Source: SKLM01 sp964450435 (GTDB lineage Bacteria > Chloroflexota > Anaerolineae > B4-G1). Taken from it: 64,000 nucleotides of DNA. The notes below the pieces were generated by a model. That model had not been told where the DNA came from. It did no database searches and saw only the letters and a program-made list of their open reading frames with translations. Made by a program: the position numbers and the translations under genes. Location: contig CAYVCX010000006.1 in NCBI GenBank assembly GCA_964450435.1, forward strand, positions 19,309 to 83,308, in the 5' to 3' direction. Below, piece by piece: positions 17,451 to 25,571 of the stretch; position 1 is the stretch's first letter, and each line of letters opens with the position of its first letter.

Positions 17451-18488
17451 CTACCAATTCCCCATTGTCAGCGCCATGACCGCTTTCTGGACGTGCAGGC
17501 GGTTCTCGGCGATGTCGTAGATAGCTGAGCGGGGTCCCGAGGCCACTTCATCGGTGACCTCGTTCCCGCGGTCGACAGGCATCGGATGGGTAAAGATGGC
17601 GTCGTTGGTGCGGGCCATGCGCTCGGCCGTGGTGGTCCAGCCCTCGTGGGCCATAGCCCTTTCAATCTCGGCTTGCTTCTGGAGTTCCCCGTCCTGATAG
17701 GCATCAGGGCTGACCCAGTTGCGCGAGTAGACGACGTGTGCACCCTCGTAGCCGCTGTCCGGATCGTGGACCACGTCGAAATCAGCGTCGTTCTTCTCAC
17801 AATTGTGCTGCGTCCACTGGATGACCTCGGGATCGAGGTTGTATCCCTCTGGATAAGCCATGGTGACGTCCATTCCCAGGCGGGAGGCGATCAGCAATGC
17901 TGCTTGGACCGAACACCAGGAACGGGCCAACGCGCCGGAGCCCCAGGAGAGGAGGAACCTCTTGCCACGCAGGGCGGCGTAGTCGGGACGGCCCGGCCCC
18001 TGGCCCAACCACTCGGCCCAGCCCATGGCGTCGGCCAAGGCCTGACAGGGATGGAATCGGTCATCAGCCATATTCAGGATGGGCACGTCGGCCCAGCGGG
18101 CATATTCCTGCAGTACCTCGTCGCCGGCACCGTAGCGCGGCACCTTGTCCTCCAGGATGCGGATGCCCAGCCCCGCGGCGTAGCGGGCCATCACGGTGGC
18201 GGCGTCCTCGATGGTCTCCCCGGCCTTTTGCTCTGTCTTGAAGCGACCCGCGGAGGGGGTCATGAATTGAGCGTGGCCGCCCAATTCGGTTGCGGCGGCC
18301 TCGAAGGAGATACGGGTGCGAACCGAGGGATTGTAGAAGAACATGATGAACGTCTTGTGTTCGAGGATGGTGGTCCAGCGATACGAGAAGCGCTCACGTT
18401 TCATCTTGGCCGCGAGATCGAGCGCCTGAGCCAGCTCGTCGATCGTCCAATCCTGAGTGCAGATGAAATCACGCCCAAAGAGATCCAT
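17451..18488 (-). CDS. YgeW-like carbamoyltransferase, copy 1
   Basis: A 345-residue aspartate/ornithine carbamoyltransferase-family protein. The carbamoyl-phosphate loop is FYNPSVRTRISFE, followed by ELGGHAQFM. The second domain has GMDVTMAYPEGYNLDPEV, close to the E. coli YgeW sequence, and a C-terminal FTHPMPVDRGNEVTDEV in place of the HCLP motif of ornithine carbamoyltransferases. Use of HPMP with a following Arg-Gly suggests an amino-acid partner other than ornithine. YgeW belongs to the knotted carbamoyltransferases linked to anaerobic purine and ureido-acid breakdown. The start is preceded by GGGGAGAG. Its role here is probably phosphorolysis of a carbamoylated amine. Confidence 0.82.
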   Translation of the reverse strand: MDLFGRDFICTQDWTIDELAQALDLAAKMKRERFSYRWTTILEHKTFIMFFYNPSVRTRISFEAAATELGGHAQFMTPSAGRFKTEQKAGETIEDAATVMARYAAGLGIRILEDKVPRYGAGDEVLQEYARWADVPILNMADDRFHPCQALADAMGWAEWLGQGPGRPDYAALRGKRFLLSWGSGALARSWCSVQAALLIASRLGMDVTMAYPEGYNLDPEVIQWTQHNCEKNDADFDVVHDPDSGYEGAHVVYSRNWVSPDAYQDGELQKQAEIERAMAHEGWTTTAERMARTNDAIFTHPMPVDRGNEVTDEVASGPRSAIYDIAENRLHVQKAVMALTMGNW

Positions 18489-18570
18489 AGTTCTCTCCCC
18501 GTCCTCGGGTCACCGCGACAGATGGAGACTGACCCTCCAGTCAGGCTTCCCAATCTGCCGGTCCAACGGT

Positions 18571-19686
18571 CTAAGACAGCACCTGCTGAACGCGGTGGTG
18601 ACCGCGATTAAGCAGAATCGTGCGAATCTGCTGTTCCTCTCCAGTATTCGGATCGATCTTGACGTAGGTGCCTCGGCGGAACAGCCGCTGTTCAATGGCG
18701 TCGTTGAGCAGGGCCGAGACCTGCGAGCGGGACAGCCGGTCGTAGAGGTCAGCCCCCATGGCACGATCCACCAGGAACTTGAAGGCGACGTAGTCGAACG
18801 TCTTCTCCAGTTGGTCGGCAAAGCGCACGAGCTTGTTCATCGCTTCCTCGTCGGAAGGAGGAGCCGCCGACGGTTCTGCCTCTCCTTCGGGCACCCTCTC
18901 GGGCAGGTAAACCCAGTCGACCAGCTCGTCCGTGATCAGCCGGATGTATCCACGCCTCTCGGCTTCCTTGAGGAACATGCGGAACTGGTTAAACCCGTAC
19001 TTGCTCTCGTCGAACTCGCCCATGCGCTTGATTAGCTCGAGCTTGACGTAGGAGGCCAGGGCGCGGCCAGGAAACCGGCTTCCCTCGACGATGTCGACCA
19101 CCGTCTCAAAGGCCTGATCCAGTTTGTCCTGCTGGACCTCAGAGCGGGCGACAGGCTCACTCTCGGCCTCGGCGAAGGGCACCACGTCTCTGTCGTACTG
19201 CAGAAATTCGTCCACCGTCTGAATCAGGCGGGTGGCAGAGCTCCACGAGACGCCGACAGCGACCACCCGCTTACCGTAGGGACGGAGGATGTTGACCACG
19301 TGGACAAAATCAGCGTCCCCTGATACGAGGACGAAGGTCTTGACACTCGGGTAGGAATGGGCGCACTCAATGCAGTCCGCCGTCATCTTCACGTCTACGC
19401 TGCCCTTGATGAAGAAGTCCTCCTGCTCGCTGGACTGAGCGCGGATGGAGGCCTTGGTGGGCACGTAGACGGGCTCGACGCCGGCTCTGTAGAGCCGGGA
19501 GGACTCCTGCTGGTGCCATCGCTGTGTCCAGTCGGCATAGGCCTTGGCAACCACGACCCGCCCGTACCGCTCGGCGGAGTCCCGGATGGCAGAGACGTTG
19601 GGGCTCATCTCCGCGTCCTCAAGGCTCCACTTGATGTTCTCCCAATCGATGAAAAGGGCGACGTCGCTCTTGTCTTGATTTGACAT
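18571..19686 (-). CDS. NYN-domain (LabA/DUF88) protein with C-terminal OST-HTH-like domain
   Basis: A 371-residue protein; ATG 19686 is chosen over GTG 19692 because the AGGAG spacing is better. The N-terminal NYN (PIN-like nuclease) domain shows VALFIDWENIKWSL, KGSVDVKMTADCIECA and VLVSGDADFVHVVNILRPYG, which supply the acidic residues of the family. From about 210 a winged region (LELIKRMGEFDESKYGFNQF, AERRGYIRLITDEL) resembles OST-HTH/LOTUS RNA-binding domains, followed by a second similar segment. Such proteins are thought to cut or bind RNA. It sits between the two carbamoyltransferase genes on the same strand, an unexpected place for an RNA protein. Confidence 0.82.
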   Translation of the reverse strand: MSNQDKSDVALFIDWENIKWSLEDAEMSPNVSAIRDSAERYGRVVVAKAYADWTQRWHQQESSRLYRAGVEPVYVPTKASIRAQSSEQEDFFIKGSVDVKMTADCIECAHSYPSVKTFVLVSGDADFVHVVNILRPYGKRVVAVGVSWSSATRLIQTVDEFLQYDRDVVPFAEAESEPVARSEVQQDKLDQAFETVVDIVEGSRFPGRALASYVKLELIKRMGEFDESKYGFNQFRMFLKEAERRGYIRLITDELVDWVYLPERVPEGEAEPSAAPPSDEEAMNKLVRFADQLEKTFDYVAFKFLVDRAMGADLYDRLSRSQVSALLNDAIEQRLFRRGTYVKIDPNTGEEQQIRTILLNRGHHRVQQVLS

Positions 19687-19711
19687 AATCACTATCTCCT
19701 GGTCTAGAAGC

Positions 19712-20758
19712 CTATGACATCGTCAGGCTCATCACAGCCTTCTGAACGTGGAGGCGGTTCTCGGCTTCGTCGAAGACGACTGACTGCTCACCATCGATGA
19801 CCTCATCGGTGACCTCCCAGGTACGGTCGGCGGGCAGGCAGTGCATGTAGACGGCGTTCGGGTCGGCCTGAGCCATATACTCGGGCGTGGCCTTCCAGTT
19901 CTTGTAGCTGTCGAAGATCTCCTGTGCCAGACCGGGGTCGTCCTCGCCGACGGGGGGCTTGAACAGCTGGACCGGGGCCCAGGCCTTGGGGTAGAGGACG
20001 TGGGCGCCCTTGGCGGCCTCGGCGAAATCGTCGGTGACCTCGAAGGAGGCGCCGTTCATGGCAGCGTAGCGTTGGCAGGCCTCAATGACCTCCGGGTCGA
20101 GGGCCATCTCCTCGGGTCGAGCCAGAACGGTGTCGCAGCCCATCATACTGGCAGCGATGATGGCGCTTTGGGGCACGGCTCGCGGCTTATGGATGCTGGG
20201 AGAGTAGGCCCAGGACATGACGAATTTGACGCCCTTGAAGCCGCCGAACTTCTCCTTCACGGTGAGGACGTCGGCGAGGGCCTGGAAGGGATGGTACTTG
20301 TCGTCCTCCATATTGAGGACCGGGATGTCGGCCCAGTAGGCGAAGTTGCGGATCAGCTCGTTGGCTCCGCCGTATTCCCAGTCGACAGGATCGCCGTAGC
20401 AGCGGATGGCAATGCCGTCGCCCATGCGAGCGAGGACCCGGGCGACGTCGGAGACGCGCTCGGTGCTGTAGGCGACCTCTTTGCCGGGGAGAGCCGGGGT
20501 GTAAATCTTGCCGGGCTCCAGGTAGTGGGCGTGGCCGCCCAGTTGGGTCATGCCACCTTCAAATGAGTTGCGAGTGCGCAGCGACGAGTTGTAGAAGATC
20601 ATAAAGAGCGACTTGGCGCGCAGAATATGATCGTGATACTCGCCGACTGCGTTGCGTCGTTTCAGATCGAGCGCGACGTCCAGGACCGTTTCGATCTCCT
20701 CCTTGCTCCAATCGAGCAGGGTGATGAAGTCACGGCCGCGGAAGCTTTCTGTTTTCAT
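19712..20758 (-). CDS. YgeW-like carbamoyltransferase, copy 2
   Basis: A 348-residue carbamoyltransferase. Carbamoyl phosphate binding: FYNSSLRTRNSFEGG with QLGGHAHYLEPG. The second domain carries SWAYSPSIHKPRAVPQ and YPKAWAP, both very close to E. coli YgeW, and VYMHCLPADRTWEVTDEV retains HCLP. It is therefore the better YgeW match of the pair; the two copies differ at the amino-acid-binding loops and probably use different partners or form a mixed oligomer. The start follows a strong AAGGAGGAGG site and lies 41 bases after the GntR gene, so this gene is probably the first structural gene under that regulator. Confidence 0.86.
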   Translation of the reverse strand: MKTESFRGRDFITLLDWSKEEIETVLDVALDLKRRNAVGEYHDHILRAKSLFMIFYNSSLRTRNSFEGGMTQLGGHAHYLEPGKIYTPALPGKEVAYSTERVSDVARVLARMGDGIAIRCYGDPVDWEYGGANELIRNFAYWADIPVLNMEDDKYHPFQALADVLTVKEKFGGFKGVKFVMSWAYSPSIHKPRAVPQSAIIAASMMGCDTVLARPEEMALDPEVIEACQRYAAMNGASFEVTDDFAEAAKGAHVLYPKAWAPVQLFKPPVGEDDPGLAQEIFDSYKNWKATPEYMAQADPNAVYMHCLPADRTWEVTDEVIDGEQSVVFDEAENRLHVQKAVMSLTMS

Positions 20759-20799
20759 ATGCAGTCCTCCTCCTTGGAAGAATGTCTAGTCTGCTGACT

Positions 20800-21534
20800 C
20801 TAGTGCCGCAGAATGTGGAAGTCGAAAAGACCGGGCAAGAAATAGTTGCGCGAAAACTCGATCGGCGCAAGATCTTCGGTGTACAACGTCTCCGACAGCA
20901 TCAGCAGCGCCTCTCCAGGGTCGGTGCGCAACTGCTCGGCCAGAAAACGATCGGCGTTCACTGCTGTGATCTCGGCCAACGCCTCGTGGATGTGGAAGTC
21001 GCCTCTGCGTGCGAGGAGGCTCCGAACGGACCCACCGAACGAATCATCGATCGAGTTCGGCGGCAGCACCGTCGCGGATACGAAGGCCACCAGGTACGCG
21101 GCCAGGCTCGCGTCGACAGCGATGGTGCGGCAGACCTGGGTCAGCGTGGTCCCTGCCTCCAGTTTCAATTTCTCGGCAACTTCATCGTCGGCGGAGACGG
21201 GCTTGACGCGCAATCGGACCACCCGAGTCGACATACCTTGACGTTCCGCCAGAGCCAGGATACTCTCGAGGCGCTCCAGGCCACTCTTCACGCGCCTGGC
21301 AGAGGTGGGGGCGACGAAGGTGCCGACGCCGTGCTTGCGCACGATGATGCCTTCCTGCTCCAGGTTGAACAGAGCTTCGCGCAGAGTGGGGCGGGAGATA
21401 CCCAGCTGGGCTGCCAGATTCGCCTCGGAAGGGAGCTGCTGCCCGGGCCGGTACGTGCCTTCCTCGACAAGGTTGAGGAGATGCTGCCGGGCCTGCAGGT
21501 GCAGAGGACGTCGATCGGTTTTGAGTTCGTGCAT
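20800..21534 (-). CDS. GntR/HutC-family transcriptional regulator with UTRA domain
   Basis: A 244-residue protein. The winged helix at residues 12-75 has the GntR pattern YRPGQQLPSEANLAAQLGISRPTLREALFNLEQEG followed by GVGTFVAP. Residues about 90-240 form the UTRA effector-binding domain (VRLRVKPVSADDEVAEKL... and the end APIEFSRNYFLPGLFDFH). UTRA regulators sense small metabolites and usually repress adjacent catabolic genes. It is the first gene of the minus-strand series of carbamoyltransferases, kinase and PLP enzymes, whose substrate is presumably the effector. A strong promoter and a palindrome lie directly upstream. Confidence 0.92.
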   Translation of the reverse strand: MHELKTDRRPLHLQARQHLLNLVEEGTYRPGQQLPSEANLAAQLGISRPTLREALFNLEQEGIIVRKHGVGTFVAPTSARRVKSGLERLESILALAERQGMSTRVVRLRVKPVSADDEVAEKLKLEAGTTLTQVCRTIAVDASLAAYLVAFVSATVLPPNSIDDSFGGSVRSLLARRGDFHIHEALAEITAVNADRFLAEQLRTDPGEALLMLSETLYTEDLAPIEFSRNYFLPGLFDFHILRH

Positions 21535-21548
21535 TGCCTAGTCTAATG

Positions 21549-21603
21549 GTAAGATGTCTTACGACTTGACGCTTACTATACTCCAAGTTGCCCGGTGTGT
21601 CAA
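21549..21603 (-). promoter_or_regulatory. Promoter and operator of the GntR/UTRA gene
   Basis: On the minus strand TTGACA (21603-21598) and TATAGT (21580-21575) are separated by exactly 17 bases. GTAAGA-TG-TCTTAC, a perfect inverted repeat, lies at 21562-21549, just after the expected transcription start. A dimeric repressor bound there would block transcription, so autoregulation, extending to the genes that follow, is likely. The word CTAGTCT occurs next to the operator and again upstream of the second YgeW-like gene (near 20785). The remaining 21604-21908 shows no other gene. Confidence 0.65.
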
Positions 21604-21908
21604 ATTCGGGAGGGAGAGGGGGCCATTGAGGAGCTTCATGCTCGCCTCGGGCAGGGTCCGGGCCGTGACGCTGGCGGTAGGGGGCGGAGCTGTGTGAGGT
21701 GCCGGTTCTGTCCTTGACACCCCGGGGTTCTTCACTATGATCTCCGCAGGGTGGGGTGCCAGTGCAGATCAGAAGCCTGGTCTGGGATCTCTTGTTCGGA
21801 GTGGTGGTTGGGCTGGTGCCTGGCCTGGGGAGGAGATGTGGTGAGCTGCGGAGCGGAACGGATAGAGGAAATGAGAACTGATCTCCCTGTGTGGGGCAGA
21901 GGTGTTCG

Positions 21909-23435
21909 GTGACGAGGATTCACCTTCCCCGGTGGCCATGGCGGGTGGTGCGTGAGCTGGCTGGTGAGCTGGGCGTGCAATGCTGGCTGGTGGGCGGCGC
22001 GGTGCGCGACCTCCTTCTTGAGCGGCGGGTCCACGACTGGGACTTCGCCGTGGACGGTAAGGCGCTGACCCTGGCGCGACGCGTGGGCGATGAGGTGGGG
22101 GGCGCGTATTTTCCTCTGGACGAGGAGCGTGGGACAGCCCGGGTGGTGCTGGGAACGGGGAGGGAGTCGCGAGTGGAACTCGACTTCGCGCTCCTGCGCG
22201 GTGATGGATTAGAGGCCGACCTGAGGGCGCGAGACTTCACGGTCAACGCGATGGCGGTGGACGAGAGACGGAGGTTGATCGATCCGTTGGGCGGGGCAGA
22301 CGACCTGCAGGCCGAACGCGTCCGCGCCGCGGCGGAGGATGTGTTTCGCTGCGACCCCGTCCGTCTCCTGCGGGCCCCGCGGATGGAAGCTGAGCTGGGG
22401 TTCCGCGTTGAGCCCCAGACCGCGGCCTGGATCCGGCGCGATGCGCCCCTGGTGCGCCGGCCGGCGGCGGAGAGGCTACGAGATGAGTTCTTGCGCGGGC
22501 TGGCAGCATCGGATGGCGCTGGTTTCGTGCGGCGTCTGGACGAGCTGGAGCTCCTGGTGCAGTTGGCGCCGGAGCTGGGATCGTCGAAGGGCGTGGAGCA
22601 GTCTCCCCCACACCGCTTTGATGTGTGGCGGCACACGCTAGTGGTGATGGACGTGCTCGGGTCTCTCCTGGCGACGCTGGACGGCGGCGGCGTGGGGTCA
22701 GGCTCGGCGGATCTCACAGACGTCCCCGTCGGCGCCTGGGGGGATCTGACGAGGAGGCTGGGGCAGTTTGCGGATGATGTTCAGGATCATCTGGCGGTCG
22801 AGGTATCTGCCTGCTGCGACCGGGCGCTTCTCCTGAGGCTGGCTGCGCTGTTCCACGATGTCGGCAAGCCGGAGACTGTGTCAGAAGACGAGGAGGGGTG
22901 GATTCACTTCTTCGATCATGAGGTGGTGGGGGCGCGGATGGCAGGCGGCCGGCTGCGGAAGCTACGGTTCGGCCGGGCTGAGCTAGAGCGAGTGCAGACC
23001 ATCGTTCGCCACCACCTACGTCCCGGACAGCTGGCCCGGGAAGAGAAGGTCACTCGTCGTGCGATCTATCGGTACTACCGTGACAGTGAGGACGCAGGTG
23101 TTGACGTTGTGCTCTTGAATCTGGCCGACCATCTGGGGACTTACGGGCCGAACCTGCGGGAGGAGCGCTGGACCCGACGGCTGGACGTGGCGGAGCTGCT
23201 GCTGCAGCATTACTTCGAGCGTCGGGAGGAGACGGTGGCTCCCCAACTGCCGGTGGACGGGCACGATCTGATGCGCGAGCTGGAGCTGGGGCCGGGGCCC
23301 GAGATCGGCAGGCTGCTTGACATAGTTCGCGAGGCGGTGGCGGCGGGTGAGGTGGAGACACGGGCTGACGCCCTGGCCCTGGCCAGGGAGGCGCGCGGTG
23401 GACGGGACGCGGCAGGTAGGCGGGTGTGCGAGTGA
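21909..23435 (+). CDS. cca: CCA tRNA nucleotidyltransferase / poly(A)-polymerase-family protein with HD domain
   Basis: A 508-residue protein from GTG 21909, which has AGAGG upstream. The class II nucleotidyltransferase head has LVGGAVRDLLLERRVHDWDFAVDG, where the DxD aspartates bind metal, and RDFTVNAMAVDERRRLIDP, followed by the RNA-binding RLLRAPRMEAELGF region. A C-terminal HD domain is seen in ALFHDVGKPETVSE and VRHHLRPGQLA. It would add or repair the CCA end of tRNA, with the HD domain giving phosphohydrolase activity. The length suits HD-containing bacterial CCA enzymes. It is transcribed divergently from the GntR gene. Confidence 0.9.
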   Translation: MTRIHLPRWPWRVVRELAGELGVQCWLVGGAVRDLLLERRVHDWDFAVDGKALTLARRVGDEVGGAYFPLDEERGTARVVLGTGRESRVELDFALLRGDGLEADLRARDFTVNAMAVDERRRLIDPLGGADDLQAERVRAAAEDVFRCDPVRLLRAPRMEAELGFRVEPQTAAWIRRDAPLVRRPAAERLRDEFLRGLAASDGAGFVRRLDELELLVQLAPELGSSKGVEQSPPHRFDVWRHTLVVMDVLGSLLATLDGGGVGSGSADLTDVPVGAWGDLTRRLGQFADDVQDHLAVEVSACCDRALLLRLAALFHDVGKPETVSEDEEGWIHFFDHEVVGARMAGGRLRKLRFGRAELERVQTIVRHHLRPGQLAREEKVTRRAIYRYYRDSEDAGVDVVLLNLADHLGTYGPNLREERWTRRLDVAELLLQHYFERREETVAPQLPVDGHDLMRELELGPGPEIGRLLDIVREAVAAGEVETRADALALAREARGGRDAAGRRVCE

Positions 23436-23570
23436 GAACGGGAGCTGGGTGAAGCAGCAGCCGTGCCCCCTGGTCCGCATAGCGGACGATCCAAGCAGGG
23501 TCCCGAGTGTCTCACGCCTCGGGTTGGCAGGAAAGAACCGTTGCCGGAGACTGTCCACGGACGGAGGGTG

Positions 23571-24307
23571 ATGCAACCGCGTTTGGATTGCTCAGCGAGG
23601 AGCTTCTCGAAAGGGTGATCGGTGAGGGCATGGCGCTGCGGACGGATCGCTGCGTGCCGGTGGACAACGCTACCGGTCTAGAGCTGCTTGCCAGCGCGCG
23701 AGCGCCTGTGGACCTCGAATATCAGATTTCCGGCGGTCCGCCGGTGATGGTCTGCGGGGCGCTGGACGCTGCCGCTGGCGCTCTTGACCCTCATGACCTG
23801 AGCGCCGCGCCGGTTGTCCACTCCGGGGGAGAGTCGGTTCAGTTTGACCTGGGATTCTGCCATCATCGTCCTGGACGGCGAGACGCAGGAGCGGCGCCCC
23901 CCTCACGGCCGATCTAGTCAAGTCTGTGAGGCTGGTGGAGATGCTCCCGCAGGTAGATGCCCAGAGCACGACCATCAGCTGTTCCGAGGTGGCGGAGGAG
24001 ATCGATGATCTCTATCAGCTCTATCTGGCACTCAACTACAGTTGCAGGCCGATGGTCACCGGTGCCTTTCGGAGGGACACCTGGTGGACGATGAAGGAGA
24101 TGCTAACCGCGGCTGCAGGGGGAGAGAACGCGCTGGCGGCGCGGCCGATCGGGGTATTCGACATCTGTCCGTCACCTCCATTGCTCCGGAGCGACCTGAC
24201 CTGTGAGAACCTGATTGACTGCGCGAGGCAGCGGATCCCGTCCCAGCCGGTCTCGATGCCTCTGGCGGGAGCTACCGGGCCGTCCACTGTCGAGGGCTCG
24301 AGGGCCT
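23571..24307 (+). pseudogene. Decayed mttB-family methyltransferase, 3'-truncated
   Basis: Translated pieces align with the first roughly 260 residues of the intact MttB protein at 32356-33819. The start (ATG 23571 with GGAGG) matches after a frameshift within a few codons. EELLERVIGEGMALRTD then matches the N-terminus, another frameshift follows SVQFDLG near 23850, and NYSCRPMVTGAFRRDTWWTM and FDICPSPPLLRSDLTCENL match closely. Similarity stops after MPLAGATGPS; the remaining 230 residues of the family are missing. It is therefore a disabled duplicate of the nearby mttB gene. The degree of divergence suggests the copy is not recent. Confidence 0.85.
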
Positions 24308-24499
24308 AGCGACGGCGGGTTGCTTCGGACAGCGTACGAGGGTGTTGAGAAATAGGGTGGGGCATTCCCGGCAGAGGCAACGTGCCTTGTTCCACGGGCA
24401 GACCGCTTGAGGATAGAAGGGCACCGCAGAAGCCGATTGGCCTGATGTGTTCGTCCTCCGTATGTCCGGTGGGTCGTACGTCGTTCCGGGCCCTCGAGC

Positions 24500-24527
24500 T
24501 GGACACTGGTTTCAGCTAGTGTATAAT
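24500..24527 (+). promoter_or_regulatory. Promoter of the zinc-ribbon surface-protein operon
   Basis: TGGACA (24500-24505), a 16-base spacer and TATAAT (24522-24527) with an upstream TG form a good extended -10 promoter. It would leave a leader of about 360 bases before the zinc-ribbon gene at 24893. The rest of 24308-24892 shows no convincing gene. Confidence 0.5.
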
Positions 24528-24892
24528 GCCGGCGCTCAGCGAGCGCGTCCGAACGCGGCCCTGTCGCAGAAGGAGCCGGGCTGCGGGTATCGTCGGCAAG
24601 GGTGGTGCACAAGGGCTTGACCATCTGCCGCCACCCTCCGATGTCTCGTCTCTCTCGCTCGATCTCACGGCGCTGGCACGGTCTGTGGCCCTCCGAGTCG
24701 ACCGGGTAACCCAGCTGTGCGGTCAGGCTATCTCAATCGGGGAGGCTGGTCAGCAATCCGACGCCATCACACGAGCTCTTCATGAGCCTGACTCGGCAGG
24801 CTTCGATCATCGGGGACGGCCTGGGCAGCCCGTCGCCCAGACGAAGGAACGGGCAGTCAGCGGCGGACGCCCTCTGCGAATAGGAGAAGACC

Positions 24893-25570
24893 ATGGAGTG
24901 CAAGAACTGCGGTTCTGTGCTGTTTCCGGAGGATAGGTTCTGCGGCGAATGTGGCGCCCCCGGTCCTGCATTCGTCCAACGCGCTGATTGGTCGGAGCCT
25001 GTACCGGGCTCACGGGGCACAAAACTCGGTGCTCCAGCCCAGACGGCGGGGGCGGCCGTAGCCGGGGCGAGCAGCAGTAACCTGCCGTCAGGGGCATGGT
25101 CAGGCATGGGCCAACGGAGACTTCTGCTCCTGATCCTGGTCGTCGTTGGTTTGTGCATCGCGGCCGTGGCGGGCGGGGTCATGGCGATGGGGCTGGGATG
25201 GCTTGACGTCAGCGGGTTGCTCGCCTATCAGAGTGGTGAGGAGAGCCGCGTGCCAACAGGAGAGGTTACCCTGGCTTCCTTTCAAGCGGCTGCCAGGGAG
25301 TGTCGGCCTATCGCGGCTGTCAGCGGCATACACGAGGGTGTCGAACTGTACGTACTCGTCACCGTCGAGGGGCCGGTGGGAGATGCGTGTCGGGTGAGCC
25401 TGGAAGTGATTCAGGATGAGACGGGTTACGATCTCACAGGCCAGCACATGACGTGCGGCATCCCCATGGGGGCGCTGTCCGAGGGCACCCAACCGTTGGG
25501 CGAGGTCGCCGATTACTGCACCGGACCTCTTGTGCAAGCCATTGACCGATTATCCGAGGAGGGGCGATAG
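24893..25570 (+). CDS. Membrane protein with N-terminal zinc ribbon
   Basis: A 225-residue protein. Cys3, Cys6, Cys17 and Cys20 (MECKNCGS...FCGECGA) form a zinc ribbon. A Gly/Ala/Ser-rich linker leads to a single hydrophobic helix at about 95-117 (RRLLLLILVVVGLCIAAVAG). The C-terminal 105 residues contain three cysteines that could form disulfides outside the membrane. No enzymatic motif is visible. Such proteins are common in Chloroflexota and other Gram-positive-type lineages and are generally uncharacterised. The next gene starts one base after its stop codon, so the two are surely cotranscribed. Confidence 0.75.
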   Translation: MECKNCGSVLFPEDRFCGECGAPGPAFVQRADWSEPVPGSRGTKLGAPAQTAGAAVAGASSSNLPSGAWSGMGQRRLLLLILVVVGLCIAAVAGGVMAMGLGWLDVSGLLAYQSGEESRVPTGEVTLASFQAAARECRPIAAVSGIHEGVELYVLVTVEGPVGDACRVSLEVIQDETGYDLTGQHMTCGIPMGALSEGTQPLGEVADYCTGPLVQAIDRLSEEGR

Positions 25571-25571
25571 G

